From an uncultured Bacilli bacterium (lineage in GTDB: Bacteria > Bacillota_I > Bacilli_A > RF39 > UBA660), in the NCBI GenBank assembly GCA_934096235.1, contig CAKOLO010000004.1:91939-155938 (forward strand): a stretch of DNA of 64,000 nt, in the 5' to 3' direction. Position 1 is the stretch's first letter. Each line of letters begins with the position of its first letter. The position numbers and the translations under genes are program-made. Shown piece by piece: positions 26,452 through 35,573 of this stretch. The notes beneath the pieces are model-generated. The model made no database searches. It was not told the origin of the DNA and saw nothing but the letters and a program-made list of their open reading frames with translations.

Positions 26452-26925
26452 TTAATTCTCCCTTGGAGTGCTTGGTTTCATTGTTTCATGTTGTTTATTA
26501 TTATTGCAGTTTATATCTTTGTAATAGTCAACATCTGATACTTCAGTTTTATCTACTTTAGTATATGATTCGTTATTAAGTATTAAATAATCTTCTTTGA
26601 TCTCATATTCTTTATTTATATTATCATTATTGACTGTACACATATTATTGTCATATTTGGTAGTATTAGTACTTAGTTTGTTATCCTTAATAGTGTATGT
26701 TCCTTTTTCAAGATCACAAGTGTATTCACAATTAGCTATTACAATTGTTCCATCTTTACTTAGAAATATTTCTTTTTTAGTTGATTCATTTTGATAAAGA
26801 AAGTATGAATCTTCTTTAATTTCAAACTTTGTAGTATTTTCTGTATTGTTTGATGTATTTCCTTTCTTACCACAGCCTGATAAAATTAATAAAATTATTA
26901 ATACTAAACTTATATATTTTTTCAT
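26452..26925 (-). CDS. Small lipoprotein of unknown function
   Basis: Signal peptide MKKYISLVLIILLILSGC with lipobox LSGC. The mature protein (about 140 aa) is rich in Asn, Lys and Glu, with beta-type segments, one Cys pair region NCEYTCDLEKGTYTI and CNNN near the end, finishing PSTPREN. The repeated TYTIKD/YEIKEDYLIL strands suggest a small beta-barrel or lipocalin-like fold, but I do not recognise a family. It lies 3 nt upstream of the hybrid kinase gene, so it may be its sensor partner (inference). Confidence 0.75.
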   Translation of the reverse strand: MKKYISLVLIILLILSGCGKKGNTSNNTENTTKFEIKEDSYFLYQNESTKKEIFLSKDGTIVIANCEYTCDLEKGTYTIKDNKLSTNTTKYDNNMCTVNNDNINKEYEIKEDYLILNNESYTKVDKTEVSDVDYYKDINCNNNKQHETMKPSTPREN

Positions 26926-26944
26926 ATCGTCACCTATTTTAATT

Positions 26945-26974
26945 ATAACAAAAAGAATTCCAAAAAGGAATTCT
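26945..26974 (-). terminator. Rho-independent terminator after parC
   Basis: Stem AGAATTCC/GGAATTCT (26954-26974) with an A/T loop, followed by TTTTTGTT on the minus strand, overlapping the parC stop. Confidence 0.85.
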
Positions 26975-29531
26975 ATATTTTAAATTCTTCGAAGAAATCA
27001 CTCATTGTTAATTGACTCTTAGTTTCTTTCTTTTCTTTTTTTACTTCTTGTGTCTTTGTTTCTTCAGTTTTTTCTTCCTTTGTTTCTTTGATTTCTTCAT
27101 TATCTAATTTTATTTCTTTAAGTTTAGTAACTACGAATATGTCTTCTATATTCTTTTTAGTTATTGTACTTCCTACGCTTTGTTTATCCATTATGTTTAT
27201 ATCACTTGACTTCATATAGCCTATATCTCCATCAAGGATACCAAATATTGTTTTTGAGTTTGTATTGAATCCTTTAAATAAATTATATGTTTTTGATTTA
27301 GGACTCTTTATTATAGATGATCCTTTCTTGGCTCTTGTAGTTTTTGGTATTTCATCTATTTTTACTCTTTTAGCAGTGTTTCTATCAGTAAATAATGTTA
27401 CATATTCTTTTGAATCACTTACTACGAATGCACTAATTACTTCATCTTTATCATTTAAATTAATAGATTTAACTCCGCTTGTTCTAAGGCCTACTACTGG
27501 TATTTCACTGGTGTTATATTTTAATGCGTTGCCTTCTTTAGTTATAACAAGTGTTTCTTCACCATCATTTTTATTTATAGATATTAATTCATCATTATCT
27601 TTTAGTTTGAACATTGTGATTGGTTTAGTGTATCTTGATACTTCAAAATCTTTAAGTAGCATTCTTTTTACCATACCAAGTTTCGTGAATGCTGTAATAA
27701 CTGTATCATCAAATTTAGCTACTCCGATAGATTTAACTATCTTTTCTCCATCACTTACTTTAATGTAATTTGAAATATGGCTACCAATATCTTTATATTT
27801 TGCTTCTTGTATTTCTCTTACTGGTAAGAATAAATAATTACCTAAGTTTGTAAATAATAATACAGTATCTATATTATTAATCTTATAGAAGCCTTCAATA
27901 TAATCGTTTTCTCTTACTCCTGGATATTCATTATTAGTCATACTGTATGATTTTAGTGATACTTTCTTAACATATCCATTATTAGAAATGCAAACTATAA
28001 AGTCTTCTTTACTAATCATATCTAGAGTATCTATCTTGATTTCACTTACTTCATCTTTAATAGTTGTACGTCTAGGATCAGCAAATTCTTTCTTAATGCT
28101 TCTTAATTTATCTTTAATAACACCCATTAGTTTTTCTTCACTAGCAAGTATTTCTCTAAAGTATGCTATTTCTTTTGTAAGCGCATCAAATTCATTTTTT
28201 AGTTCTGTTACATCAGTGTTAGTTAATTTATATAGTTGCATCATTACGATAGCTTCTGCTTGTGCTTTAGTGAAGTCGTATTCATGCATTAAGTTTTCTA
28301 TCGCATCACTTTTATTTTTACTTTTACGAATAGTTTTAATTACTTCATCTAGTATATCAAGTGCTTTTATAAAGCCTTCAATAATATGTATTTTCTTTAA
28401 GTCTACATCTAAATCAAATTTAGTTCTTTTAGTTACTACTTCTTTATTATGAACTATAAATGCATCTAACATTTCTAAGATGCCTAGTGTTTTTGGGGTT
28501 CTATTAACGATAGCTACCATATTAAATGCATAGTTTGTTTGTAAGTCAGTATTTTTAAGTAAGTAGTTTATTATTAAATCTTTGTTAGCATCTTTCTTTA
28601 AATCTATTACTATTCTAAGTTCATCATTTTTATCTGATTCATCACGTACTTCAACTATACCATCTATTTTTTTATCAAGTCTTATTTCTTCAATTTTACG
28701 AATTATATTACATTTTAATGTATCATATGGTATTTCTGTTATTACGATTTGATCTTTACCTTTTACTGATTCAAATGAATATCTTGCTTTTACTACTACT
28801 TTTCCTTTTCCTGTAGTGTATGCTTTTATAAGTGCATCTTTTCCTTCAACTATACCTCCGGTTGGGAAGTCTGGACCTTTTACGATATCCATAATAGTAT
28901 CTAGTCTACAGTTTGGACTATCTATTCTTTTGATAGTAGCGTCTATTACTTCACCTAAGTTATGTGGTGGGATATTTGTTGCATAACCTGCACTTATACC
29001 AGTTGAACCATTTACTAAAAGGTTTGGAAAGTATGCAGGAAGTACTGTTGGTTCATAGCTATAGTCATCGAATGTAAGAGCCATTTCTACTGAATCTTTT
29101 TCTATGTCTTCTAAAAGTATATTACTTATTTTAGCTAATCTTGCCTCAGTATAACGCATTGCGGCTGGTCCATCACCATCTATTGAACCATTATTTCCTT
29201 GCATATCTACAAGTATTACTCTTTGTTTCCATTTTTGACTAAGTCTTACCATCGCATCGTATACTGATGTATCTCCGTGTGGATGGTAATTACCTATAAC
29301 GTTACCTACAGTCTTTGCTGATTTTCTTGTCTCTTTGTCATAAGTATTTTTGTCTTTGTACATTGAATAAAGTATTCTTCTTTGTACTGGTTTTAGTCCA
29401 TCACGAACATCTGGAAGAGCTCTATCTTGGATTATGTATTTAGCATATCTACCAAAACGTTCTCCCATTATTTCTTCAAGGGCAAAGTCATTTATCTTTT
29501 CTATAATCGTTGTTTCTTTTTCTTTAGCCAT
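26973..29531 (-). CDS. parC: DNA topoisomerase IV subunit A
   Basis: Breakage-reunion subunit that decatenates daughter chromosomes. Family signatures: RALPDVRDGLKPVQRRILY, KSAKTVGNVIGNYHPHGD, GNNGSIDGDGPAAMRYTEARL with active-site Tyr, then a beta-pinwheel C-terminal domain. The sequence fits ParC better than GyrA in the NYHPHGD region and in its pairing with parE. The last 50 residues are a Lys/Glu-rich tail before a final SQLTMSDFFEEFKI. Length 852. The ATG shares bases with the parE stop (TAATG), so translation is coupled. Confidence 0.93.
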   Translation of the reverse strand: MAKEKETTIIEKINDFALEEIMGERFGRYAKYIIQDRALPDVRDGLKPVQRRILYSMYKDKNTYDKETRKSAKTVGNVIGNYHPHGDTSVYDAMVRLSQKWKQRVILVDMQGNNGSIDGDGPAAMRYTEARLAKISNILLEDIEKDSVEMALTFDDYSYEPTVLPAYFPNLLVNGSTGISAGYATNIPPHNLGEVIDATIKRIDSPNCRLDTIMDIVKGPDFPTGGIVEGKDALIKAYTTGKGKVVVKARYSFESVKGKDQIVITEIPYDTLKCNIIRKIEEIRLDKKIDGIVEVRDESDKNDELRIVIDLKKDANKDLIINYLLKNTDLQTNYAFNMVAIVNRTPKTLGILEMLDAFIVHNKEVVTKRTKFDLDVDLKKIHIIEGFIKALDILDEVIKTIRKSKNKSDAIENLMHEYDFTKAQAEAIVMMQLYKLTNTDVTELKNEFDALTKEIAYFREILASEEKLMGVIKDKLRSIKKEFADPRRTTIKDEVSEIKIDTLDMISKEDFIVCISNNGYVKKVSLKSYSMTNNEYPGVRENDYIEGFYKINNIDTVLLFTNLGNYLFLPVREIQEAKYKDIGSHISNYIKVSDGEKIVKSIGVAKFDDTVITAFTKLGMVKRMLLKDFEVSRYTKPITMFKLKDNDELISINKNDGEETLVITKEGNALKYNTSEIPVVGLRTSGVKSINLNDKDEVISAFVVSDSKEYVTLFTDRNTAKRVKIDEIPKTTRAKKGSSIIKSPKSKTYNLFKGFNTNSKTIFGILDGDIGYMKSSDINIMDKQSVGSTITKKNIEDIFVVTKLKEIKLDNEEIKETKEEKTEETKTQEVKKEKKETKSQLTMSDFFEEFKI

Positions 29532-31438
29532 TATTTACCCCCTTTATAATCATCTTCAAGTGTAAATTCTACATTTTCTTCTATCCATTCTTTACGTACT
29601 TCTGAGTCATCTCCCATTAGGACTCCTACTCTTTTTTCAGCTAGTGCTTTATCATCTATTTTGATTTTAACTAGTGTACGAGTAGCTGGATCCATTGTTG
29701 TTTCCCATAATTGGTCTGCATTCATTTCACCAAGTCCTTTGTATCTTTGAATAGTGTATTTTCCTTTGAATGTATCTTTAAATTCATTTAATTCTTCATT
29801 TGTATTTATATATTTTTTGTCTTTACCATATTTAACTAAGTATAGAGGTGGTACTGCTATATAAAGCATTCCATGTTCTATTAAATCTCTCATCCATCTA
29901 TAGAAGAATGTTAGAAGTAATGTTTGAATGTGTGCTCCATCATCATCGGCATCGGTCATTATTATGACTTTTCCATAGTTTGATTCAGTGTAGTCAAATT
30001 CTGCTCCTACTCCTGCTCCTATAGCATGAACTATTGTATTAATTTCTTCGTTTTTGAAAAGATCTGCTACTGTTGACTTTTCACAGTTAATTATTTTACC
30101 TCTTAGTGGTAGTATTGCTTGATGACGTTTATCACGGCCACTTTTTGCTGTGCCACCGGCACTGTTTCCTTCGACTATGAATAGTTCGTTTTTGCTATAT
30201 TCTTTACTTTGGGCAGGTGTAAGTTTACCAAGAAGTACTTTCTCGCGTCCACTCTTACCTTTTCCAGCTCTTGCTTCTGCTCTTGCTTTTCTTGCTGCTT
30301 CACGAGCTAGTTTACTCTTTAAAGCTTTATCCATTATAGCTGTAGCTGCTTCTTTATTCTCTTCTAAATAATAAGATAGTTTTTCATATACAATACTTTC
30401 TACTACTGTTCTTGCTTGAGGAGTTCCTAGTTTTCCTTTAGTTTGTCCTTCAAATTGTAATAGATTTTCTGGTATTTTTAAACTTATTATTGCTGTTAAA
30501 CCTTCACGTGTATCTGTTCCATCAAGTCCTTCTTTACTCTTTAATAAGTTGTTACTTTTAATATATTCATTAAATACTTTAGTAAGTGCTGTTTTATATC
30601 CTACTTCGTGACTACCACCATCTACAGTTTTAACATTGTTAACAAATGACATTATATTTTCATTGTATGTGTTTGTATACTGCATAGCGATATCTACTTC
30701 AATGCCATTCTTTTCTCCACTAAAACTTATTGTTTTATGTAGTGGTTCTTTTCCTTCATTTACATATTCTACGAATGATACAAGTCCATTATCATAACTA
30801 AATACACTATGTTTGTCATCTTCTTCATCGATAACTTCCATAGTTAGTCCATTTATAAGGAAGGCACTTTCTTGCATTCTTTCACATATAGTTGTGTAAC
30901 TAAATCTAGCATTACCAAATATTTCTTCATCTGGAAAGAATTCAACTGTAGTACCAGTTTGTTTAGTTGTACCTATTTGTTTTAATTCTTTATCTACGTG
31001 TCCACCATTCTTAAATGATATTTCACATATTTTTCCTTCTCTACATATAGTTACTTTCATCCATTTAGATAATGCATTAACTACTGATGAACCTACTCCG
31101 TGAAGACCACCAGATACTTTGTAACCATCTGTTTCGAATTTACCACCTGCGTGTAATACAGTATAAATTACTTCTGGTGTTGACTTACCTGATGAGTGTT
31201 TTCCAATTGGTACTCCACGTCCTTCGTCGCTAACTCTTACACTTCCAATCTTAGTAAGTGTTACTGTTATTTTTTTACCATAACCATTGATAGCTTCATC
31301 TATTGAGTTATCAACAATTTCCCATACTAAATGGTGAAGTCCTCTTTTATCAGTACTTCCTATATACATACCAGGTCTTTTACGTACAGCTTCAAGGCCT
31401 TCTAATATCTTAATTGATTTTTCATTATATTCTGCCAT
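29531..31438 (-). CDS. parE: DNA topoisomerase IV subunit B
   Basis: ATPase subunit of topoisomerase IV. GHKL ATP-binding motifs: EIVDNSIDEA, DEGRGVPIG, GGLHGVGSSVVNAL and the QTKGKLG switch lysine. The Toprim domain shows IVEGNSAGGTAK and TDADDDGAHI. YKGLGEMNADQLWETTMDP is near the end. Length 635. The likely start is this ATG (MAEYNEK); the GTG two codons upstream is part of AGGTGATT. The promoter overlaps the preceding terminator. Confidence 0.95.
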   Translation of the reverse strand: MAEYNEKSIKILEGLEAVRKRPGMYIGSTDKRGLHHLVWEIVDNSIDEAINGYGKKITVTLTKIGSVRVSDEGRGVPIGKHSSGKSTPEVIYTVLHAGGKFETDGYKVSGGLHGVGSSVVNALSKWMKVTICREGKICEISFKNGGHVDKELKQIGTTKQTGTTVEFFPDEEIFGNARFSYTTICERMQESAFLINGLTMEVIDEEDDKHSVFSYDNGLVSFVEYVNEGKEPLHKTISFSGEKNGIEVDIAMQYTNTYNENIMSFVNNVKTVDGGSHEVGYKTALTKVFNEYIKSNNLLKSKEGLDGTDTREGLTAIISLKIPENLLQFEGQTKGKLGTPQARTVVESIVYEKLSYYLEENKEAATAIMDKALKSKLAREAARKARAEARAGKGKSGREKVLLGKLTPAQSKEYSKNELFIVEGNSAGGTAKSGRDKRHQAILPLRGKIINCEKSTVADLFKNEEINTIVHAIGAGVGAEFDYTESNYGKVIIMTDADDDGAHIQTLLLTFFYRWMRDLIEHGMLYIAVPPLYLVKYGKDKKYINTNEELNEFKDTFKGKYTIQRYKGLGEMNADQLWETTMDPATRTLVKIKIDDKALAEKRVGVLMGDDSEVRKEWIEENVEFTLEDDYKGGK

Positions 31439-31460
31439 AATCACCTAATCTCCATTTCAT

Positions 31461-31489
31461 ATTATACAAAAAAAATTAAAAAGTGTAAA
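31461..31489 (-). promoter_or_regulatory. parE promoter overlapping a terminator hairpin
   Basis: Minus-strand -35 TTTACA (31489-31484), 17 nt, -10 TATAAT (31466-31461). The -35 lies inside the stem of the terminator of the upstream gene. Confidence 0.7.
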
Positions 31490-31507
31490 CGTTTACTTTA
31501 CACTTTT
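31468..31507 (-). terminator. Rho-independent terminator after the DUF5684-like gene
   Basis: Stem AAGTGTAAA/TTTACACTT (31481-31489 and 31497-31505), followed on the minus strand by TTTAATTTTTTTTG. Confidence 0.8.
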
Positions 31508-31525
31508 ATTTACTATTATTTAACT

Positions 31526-32254
31526 TTATAAATCCAAGAATTCAACTTCATCTTTTTTATCTAATTCAGTCGTGAATTTACTTTGTGGTTTCTTTTCTTC
31601 TTCTGACTCTTCTTCTACTGGTTTTGGTGGTTCTACTTGTTCTATTGGTTTAAACATTTCTTCTTGTGGTGTAGATTGTTTTAATCTTTCCATTCCAAGT
31701 AAGTCTACTTTAGCTGCTTTATATGGAGCTACTTCTTCCATCATTTCTATATTTGATTTGAATATTGAATCCACTGGAGGTTTTGCATCTACTGGAGCAT
31801 TATTTTCTGCTTTTATTTCTTCTTGAGTCATTAGGTTTATGCTTTCACCTCTCGCATTATCTAACGCTTTAAAATATTCTTCGTCATTTAGTTTATATGC
31901 TTTATCACCGTATGCAAGTAATGGATAAAATACTATTGGTAAAACTACTAAACCTATTTTGTAAAACATTGATGTATTAAATGATGATCCTAATCTATAA
32001 AATAATATTGATAGAACTACTACATTTACGATTGGAACAAAAAATAATATTCCTAAAAATGTTGATGTTTCTGTTATATCTAGGAGTGTAAATAAATTTA
32101 CTATTGGATAAAAAGCAGTTGTTTCTTTTTTTGATGCCTTTTTGAATAATTTATTGCCACCTATCATAACAAGTATAGATCTTGTAAAAGTCATAGAGAG
32201 CATTATAAGTGCTATTGTTACAAAAGTATTGATTGTTGATACCTCTATCCTCAT
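31526..32254 (-). CDS. Multi-pass membrane protein, DUF5684-like, with acidic cytosolic tail
   Basis: Four hydrophobic helices in the first 125 residues. YPIVNLFTLLDITETSTFLG with FFVPIVNVVV resembles the DUF5684 module often found beside or fused to signal peptidase I. The remaining 115 residues are soluble, with YKLNDEEYFKALDNARGE then Pro/Glu-rich low complexity (EQVEPPKPVEEESEEEKK). No catalytic residues. A strong AGGAGG-type site precedes the ATG. It is divergent from the tRNA pair. Function unknown. Confidence 0.75.
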   Translation of the reverse strand: MRIEVSTINTFVTIALIMLSMTFTRSILVMIGGNKLFKKASKKETTAFYPIVNLFTLLDITETSTFLGILFFVPIVNVVVLSILFYRLGSSFNTSMFYKIGLVVLPIVFYPLLAYGDKAYKLNDEEYFKALDNARGESINLMTQEEIKAENNAPVDAKPPVDSIFKSNIEMMEEVAPYKAAKVDLLGMERLKQSTPQEEMFKPIEQVEPPKPVEEESEEEKKPQSKFTTELDKKDEVEFLDL

Positions 32255-32355
32255 AAATTTCCTCCTATTTTCATATTAATTTTACAATAAAAGGCTTATT
32301 TTTGCAATATTTTATAAAATTTATTAAAAATGTTTATATTTTTGTTAAAAAAGTG

Positions 32356-32384
32356 TTGCATTATTGCAAAAAATACTGTATTAT
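32356..32384 (+). promoter_or_regulatory. Promoter of the tRNA-Ile/tRNA-Glu pair
   Basis: TTGCAT, 17-nt spacer, TATTAT, placed about 30 nt before the first tRNA. Confidence 0.7.
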
Positions 32385-32414
32385 TAAGTAGTCAGCCGAT
32401 TAAGTGGCGATTAG

Positions 32415-32491
32415 GGGCCTGTAGCTCAGCTGGTTAGAGCGTTCGTCTGATAAGCGAAAGGTCGATGGTTCAAGTCCATTCAGGCCCACCA
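32415..32491 (+). tRNA. tRNA-Ile (GAU)
   Basis: Complete cloverleaf: acceptor GGGCCTG/CAGGCCC, D-arm GCTCAGCTGGTTAGAGC, anticodon loop CTGATAA giving GAT, T-loop GGTTCAAGTCC, discriminator A and encoded CCA. Confidence 0.97.
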
Positions 32492-32500
32492 TTAATAAAT

Positions 32501-32576
32501 GGCCCGTTGGTGAAACGGTTAACACACACGCCTTTCACGCGTGCATTTATGGGTTCAAATCCCGTACGGGTCACCA
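32501..32576 (+). tRNA. tRNA-Glu (UUC)
   Basis: Acceptor GGCCCGT/ACGGGTC, anticodon loop CTTTCAC giving TTC, T-loop GGTTCAAATCC, encoded CCA. Nine bases downstream of tRNA-Ile and probably on the same transcript. Confidence 0.97.
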
Positions 32577-32586
32577 TTTGAATATT

Positions 32587-32610
32587 AGTTCTCTATTGAG
32601 AACTTTTTTT
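32587..32610 (+). terminator. Rho-independent terminator of the tRNA operon
   Basis: Stem AGTTCTC/GAGAACT with TATT loop and seven T residues, 10 nt after tRNA-Glu. Confidence 0.9.
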
Positions 32611-32647
32611 ATGTGTTAAAAGCCATTTATTAATGGTTCATTTTTTA

Positions 32648-32680
32648 TATAAAAAAAGAAATGTTTAATTACATTTCTTT
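32648..32680 (-). terminator. Rho-independent terminator overlapping the hisS stop
   Basis: Stem AAAGAAATGT/ACATTTCTTT starts inside the last hisS codons and is followed on the minus strand by a run of T residues. Confidence 0.8.
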
Positions 32681-33958
32681 TAGTGTTTTTACTAAGTCTT
32701 CTATTTTAACTAACTCTTGATTACCAGTTATCATATCTTTAAGAGTTACTGAGTTTTGTTTTAATTCATCTTCTCCGATAATAATAACTTTATCAATATT
32801 TTCTCTATTAGCAGTATTCATTGCTTTCTTTAGTTTTATATTATTAAGTTCAGTTAATACTCTATATCCATTTTCTCTTAACATACTTGATATTTCAAAT
32901 AAGTTTTTATCATTTGTAAATGCATAAACATAAATATCATATTTCTTTAATGTTTCTGACCATTTTTCTTTTAATAAAGCATAAATAGGTTCTAAACCAA
33001 ATGACATACCTATAGCTGGATATTCTTCTCCATTGTGTAAGAATTTAGTTATGATGTTATCATATCTTCCTCCACCACCTAGAGCTGATTTAAATTCTCC
33101 AGTTCTATCAAATACTTCCCATACACATCCAGTATAAATTTCAAGTCCTCTTGCTAAGAATGGTTTAAATACACATATATCTAAGTTTAAATCTTTAATT
33201 AATTTATTTAAATCATTTAGTTCTTTTAACCCTTCATTTAAAAGTTCTACGTTTGTATCCTTAAGTTCACTTGTTAATTCATCTAAACTTAATTTGAAGT
33301 ATTCAAATATCTTATCAACATTTTCTTTAGAAGTACAATCCTCTAATTCTTCTTCTATATCTTCTCTTTCTAATTTGTCTAGTTTATCAACTAATGTTAT
33401 GAATTCTCCAACTCTTTCTGTTGGTACTCCACAATATTCTAGAAGTCCGCTTAAGAATTTTCTATTGTTATATCTTATTTCAATATCAATATCAAATTTT
33501 TGGAATGCTTCTTTTACCATCATAAAGTATTCTATTTCTGCATAAGGTGATTCTGTTCCACAAGCATCTACATCACATTGATAAAATTCACGTGCTCTTC
33601 CTAGTTTAACAGGACCATCTCTAAATACTTTACCTATTTCATATCTTTTGAATGGTAAAACTAATCCTTTATTCATACCAATTACTTTTGAAAATGGTAC
33701 AGTTAAATCATAACGTAAACCTATATCTCTAAGTCCTTGATCTTTAAATTTATATACTTCTTTTAATATTTCAGCTCCACCTGCATATTTACTTGCTAGT
33801 AAATCATAATAACATAATATTGGTGTCTCAAGTGGTAAGAAACCATATTTTTCAAATGTACCTTTTAAAGTATCAGTGATTTTATTTCTAATAATTTGTT
33901 CTTCTGGTAAGAAATCACTAGTACCTTTTAAATTCATTAATTTAAATTCTTCTTTCAT
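32669..33958 (-). CDS. hisS: Histidyl-tRNA synthetase
   Basis: Class II synthetase charging tRNA-His. KGTSDFLPEEQ near the start, LRYDLTVPFSK, motif 2 RDGPVKLGRAREFYQCDVD, the His-specific LEIYTGCVWEV and motif 3 GGGRYDNII with GMSFGLEPIYAL. A C-terminal HGTP anticodon-binding domain ends IEDLVKTLKEM. Length 429. The start ATG overlaps the stop of the 152-aa gene upstream, so translation is coupled. Confidence 0.96.
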   Translation of the reverse strand: MKEEFKLMNLKGTSDFLPEEQIIRNKITDTLKGTFEKYGFLPLETPILCYYDLLASKYAGGAEILKEVYKFKDQGLRDIGLRYDLTVPFSKVIGMNKGLVLPFKRYEIGKVFRDGPVKLGRAREFYQCDVDACGTESPYAEIEYFMMVKEAFQKFDIDIEIRYNNRKFLSGLLEYCGVPTERVGEFITLVDKLDKLEREDIEEELEDCTSKENVDKIFEYFKLSLDELTSELKDTNVELLNEGLKELNDLNKLIKDLNLDICVFKPFLARGLEIYTGCVWEVFDRTGEFKSALGGGGRYDNIITKFLHNGEEYPAIGMSFGLEPIYALLKEKWSETLKKYDIYVYAFTNDKNLFEISSMLRENGYRVLTELNNIKLKKAMNTANRENIDKVIIIGEDELKQNSVTLKDMITGNQELVKIEDLVKTLKEM

Positions 33959-34416
33959 TATCTACTTCTTCCCTCGCTTATTTTTTCTTCATAAATTGAA
34001 CCATTCATATAGTTCATATATAATTTTTGATTATAATTCTTTTTAAATTCTTCTTCAATAATTATCAATTTAGTAAGTAGAGCTTTATATTCACTTACCT
34101 TCATATATTCTCTATATTTTTTAATAACTATTCCTTTTAATTTATTTATTTCATCTAGTACCATACCTACGTCGCCTTCAGTGGTATCTTCATCATTTAA
34201 AATACGTAACATAAATTTAATAACTCTATCTATTTTTTTGTTTATTCTTTGTTTTATATAGGCATCTCTAAGTTCTGGATCAACTAGTATTACTTTTTTA
34301 GCTTTGATAGTAAGACCTGGAACTCCATTTTTAGGTTCGACATTAAGACCTACCATATTAACACTGTAATATACTAGTTTCATATCTTTGCCATTTTTTT
34401 CTATTACGTATTTCAT
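33958..34416 (-). CDS. Uncharacterised protein (152 aa)
   Basis: Not recognised. Soluble, basic, mostly helical protein with an N-terminal beta hairpin (KYVIEKNGKDMKLVYYSV) and the segment GVPGLTIKAKKVILVDPELRDAYI, then a helical bundle (INKKIDRVIKFMLRIL, VMLDEINKLKGIVIKKYREYMK in outline) ending EEKISEGRSR. No cysteine pairs or nucleotide motif. It overlaps hisS (TAATG) and follows trmD by 9 nt, so it belongs to the rimM-trmD-hisS unit and may serve translation; this is inference from position only. Confidence 0.7.
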   Translation of the reverse strand: MKYVIEKNGKDMKLVYYSVNMVGLNVEPKNGVPGLTIKAKKVILVDPELRDAYIKQRINKKIDRVIKFMLRILNDEDTTEGDVGMVLDEINKLKGIVIKKYREYMKVSEYKALLTKLIIIEEEFKKNYNQKLYMNYMNGSIYEEKISEGRSR

Positions 34417-34425
34417 TTTATCACC

Positions 34426-35085
34426 CTATAATAAATCGTCTCTATATTCCTTTGTTATTCTTCTTCTTTCACTCTCTCTATATTCATTTATAAGTTTATG
34501 GTTACCATTTACTAGTACTTCTGGTACTTCCATTCCTTTAAAGTTTCTAGGTTTAGTATATACGGGATAATCAAGTAAGTTATCATTGAAACTTTCAAAT
34601 TCTAAACTTGTGCTTGTTATAACTCCGTCTATTAGTCTCACTACTGAATCCGTTATCATCATTGATGGAAGTTCTCCACCTGTTAAGATGAAGTCACCTA
34701 TTGATATAAGTTCATCTGCTAAAGTGTATATTCTTTCATCAAATCCTTCGTAGTGTCCGCATATGATTATTAAATGTTTTTTATCTTTTAATTCATATGC
34801 TTTCTTTTCATTATATGTTTTTCCTCTAGGTGTTAAAAGTATTACGTGAGAATCCTCTGTTCTAATACTTTCTACTGCATTAAATACAGGTTCACACATC
34901 ATAATCATTCCGCCACCACCACCAAACTGATAGTCATCAACTTGATTATTTTTATATGGTGTATAGTCTCTTATATCTATTATATTTATTTCTACTTTTC
35001 CTTTTTCAATGGCTCTTTTCATTATACTTTCTGTTAAGAATCCATCAAACATATGAGGAAATAGTGTTAGTATATCTATTTTCAT
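34426..35085 (-). CDS. trmD: tRNA (guanine37-N1)-methyltransferase
   Basis: SPOUT methyltransferase making m1G37, which prevents frameshifting. Signatures: IDILTLFPHMFDGFL at the start, DYQFGGGGGMIMMCEPV, ICGHYEGFDERI, and the knotted SAM site SIGDFILTGGELPSMMITDSVVR (overall order conserved). Length 219 is slightly short of the usual 240. It overlaps rimM by ATGA; the rimM stop is one of only two TGA stops in the window. Confidence 0.95.
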   Translation of the reverse strand: MKIDILTLFPHMFDGFLTESIMKRAIEKGKVEINIIDIRDYTPYKNNQVDDYQFGGGGGMIMMCEPVFNAVESIRTEDSHVILLTPRGKTYNEKKAYELKDKKHLIIICGHYEGFDERIYTLADELISIGDFILTGGELPSMMITDSVVRLIDGVITSTSLEFESFNDNLLDYPVYTKPRNFKGMEVPEVLVNGNHKLINEYRESERRRITKEYRDDLL

Positions 35086-35561
35086 AAGAATACTCCTATA
35101 TCATGAAAATGTATTTCTCTATTTTGTTTGTCTATTTTAGATATAAAATCTTTATTAAATGGAATAAGTTTATCATTAACTCTTATATTCTTATTACCAT
35201 TATCTTCTCTAAATTCAGTAATGTTTCCAACTAAAGAGTTATCATTGTATACTTTCATACCAATTAATTCTTCAGTTAGTATCTCATCATCACCAAGATG
35301 TAAATCTTCTTCATTTATAAATACACTTGCACCTTTATATTTAATAACATCATTAATATTATCTATACCAACGAATTTAATCATATCATATTGTTTATGT
35401 CGTCTATATGTTTCGATTACTTCTTCAGTTTTTAAATGTCCTACATATAGTTTGAATCCTTTAGTGAATACTTTATCTTTAAATTCAAAATTACTTAATA
35501 TTCTTATTTCGCCCTTAAGGGCATGTGTATTAGTCACCTTTCCTATGTAAATAAATCTCAT
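35082..35561 (-). CDS. rimM: Ribosome maturation factor RimM
   Basis: 30S assembly factor binding protein S19. N-terminal beta barrel IGKVTNTHALKGEIRILSN is the family hallmark, followed by RRHKQYDMIKFVGI and the PRC-barrel domain (EELIGMKVYNDNSLVGNIT, IPFNKDFISKID). Length 159. AAGGGGAA precedes the start. It is in the usual rimM-trmD pair, with 4-nt overlap. The other common members of that operon (rpsP, rplS) are absent here. Confidence 0.92.
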   Translation of the reverse strand: MRFIYIGKVTNTHALKGEIRILSNFEFKDKVFTKGFKLYVGHLKTEEVIETYRRHKQYDMIKFVGIDNINDVIKYKGASVFINEEDLHLGDDEILTEELIGMKVYNDNSLVGNITEFREDNGNKNIRVNDKLIPFNKDFISKIDKQNREIHFHDIGVFL

Positions 35562-35573
35562 AATAATTCCCCT

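Larger units (their letters stand above)
32488..32637. repeat. 15-bp inverted repeat bracketing tRNA-Glu
   Basis: ACCATTAATAAATGG at 32488-32502 (end of tRNA-Ile, spacer, first two bases of tRNA-Glu) is matched perfectly in reverse complement at 32623-32637, beyond the tRNA terminator. Each arm is itself nearly palindromic (CCATT-AATGG). Confidence 0.7.

Noticed and set aside
26973..31438. gyrB/gyrA instead of parE/parC
   Set aside because: NYHPHGD and the KSAKTVGNVIGNY block, together with the parE-parC order with TAATG coupling, fit topoisomerase IV better.
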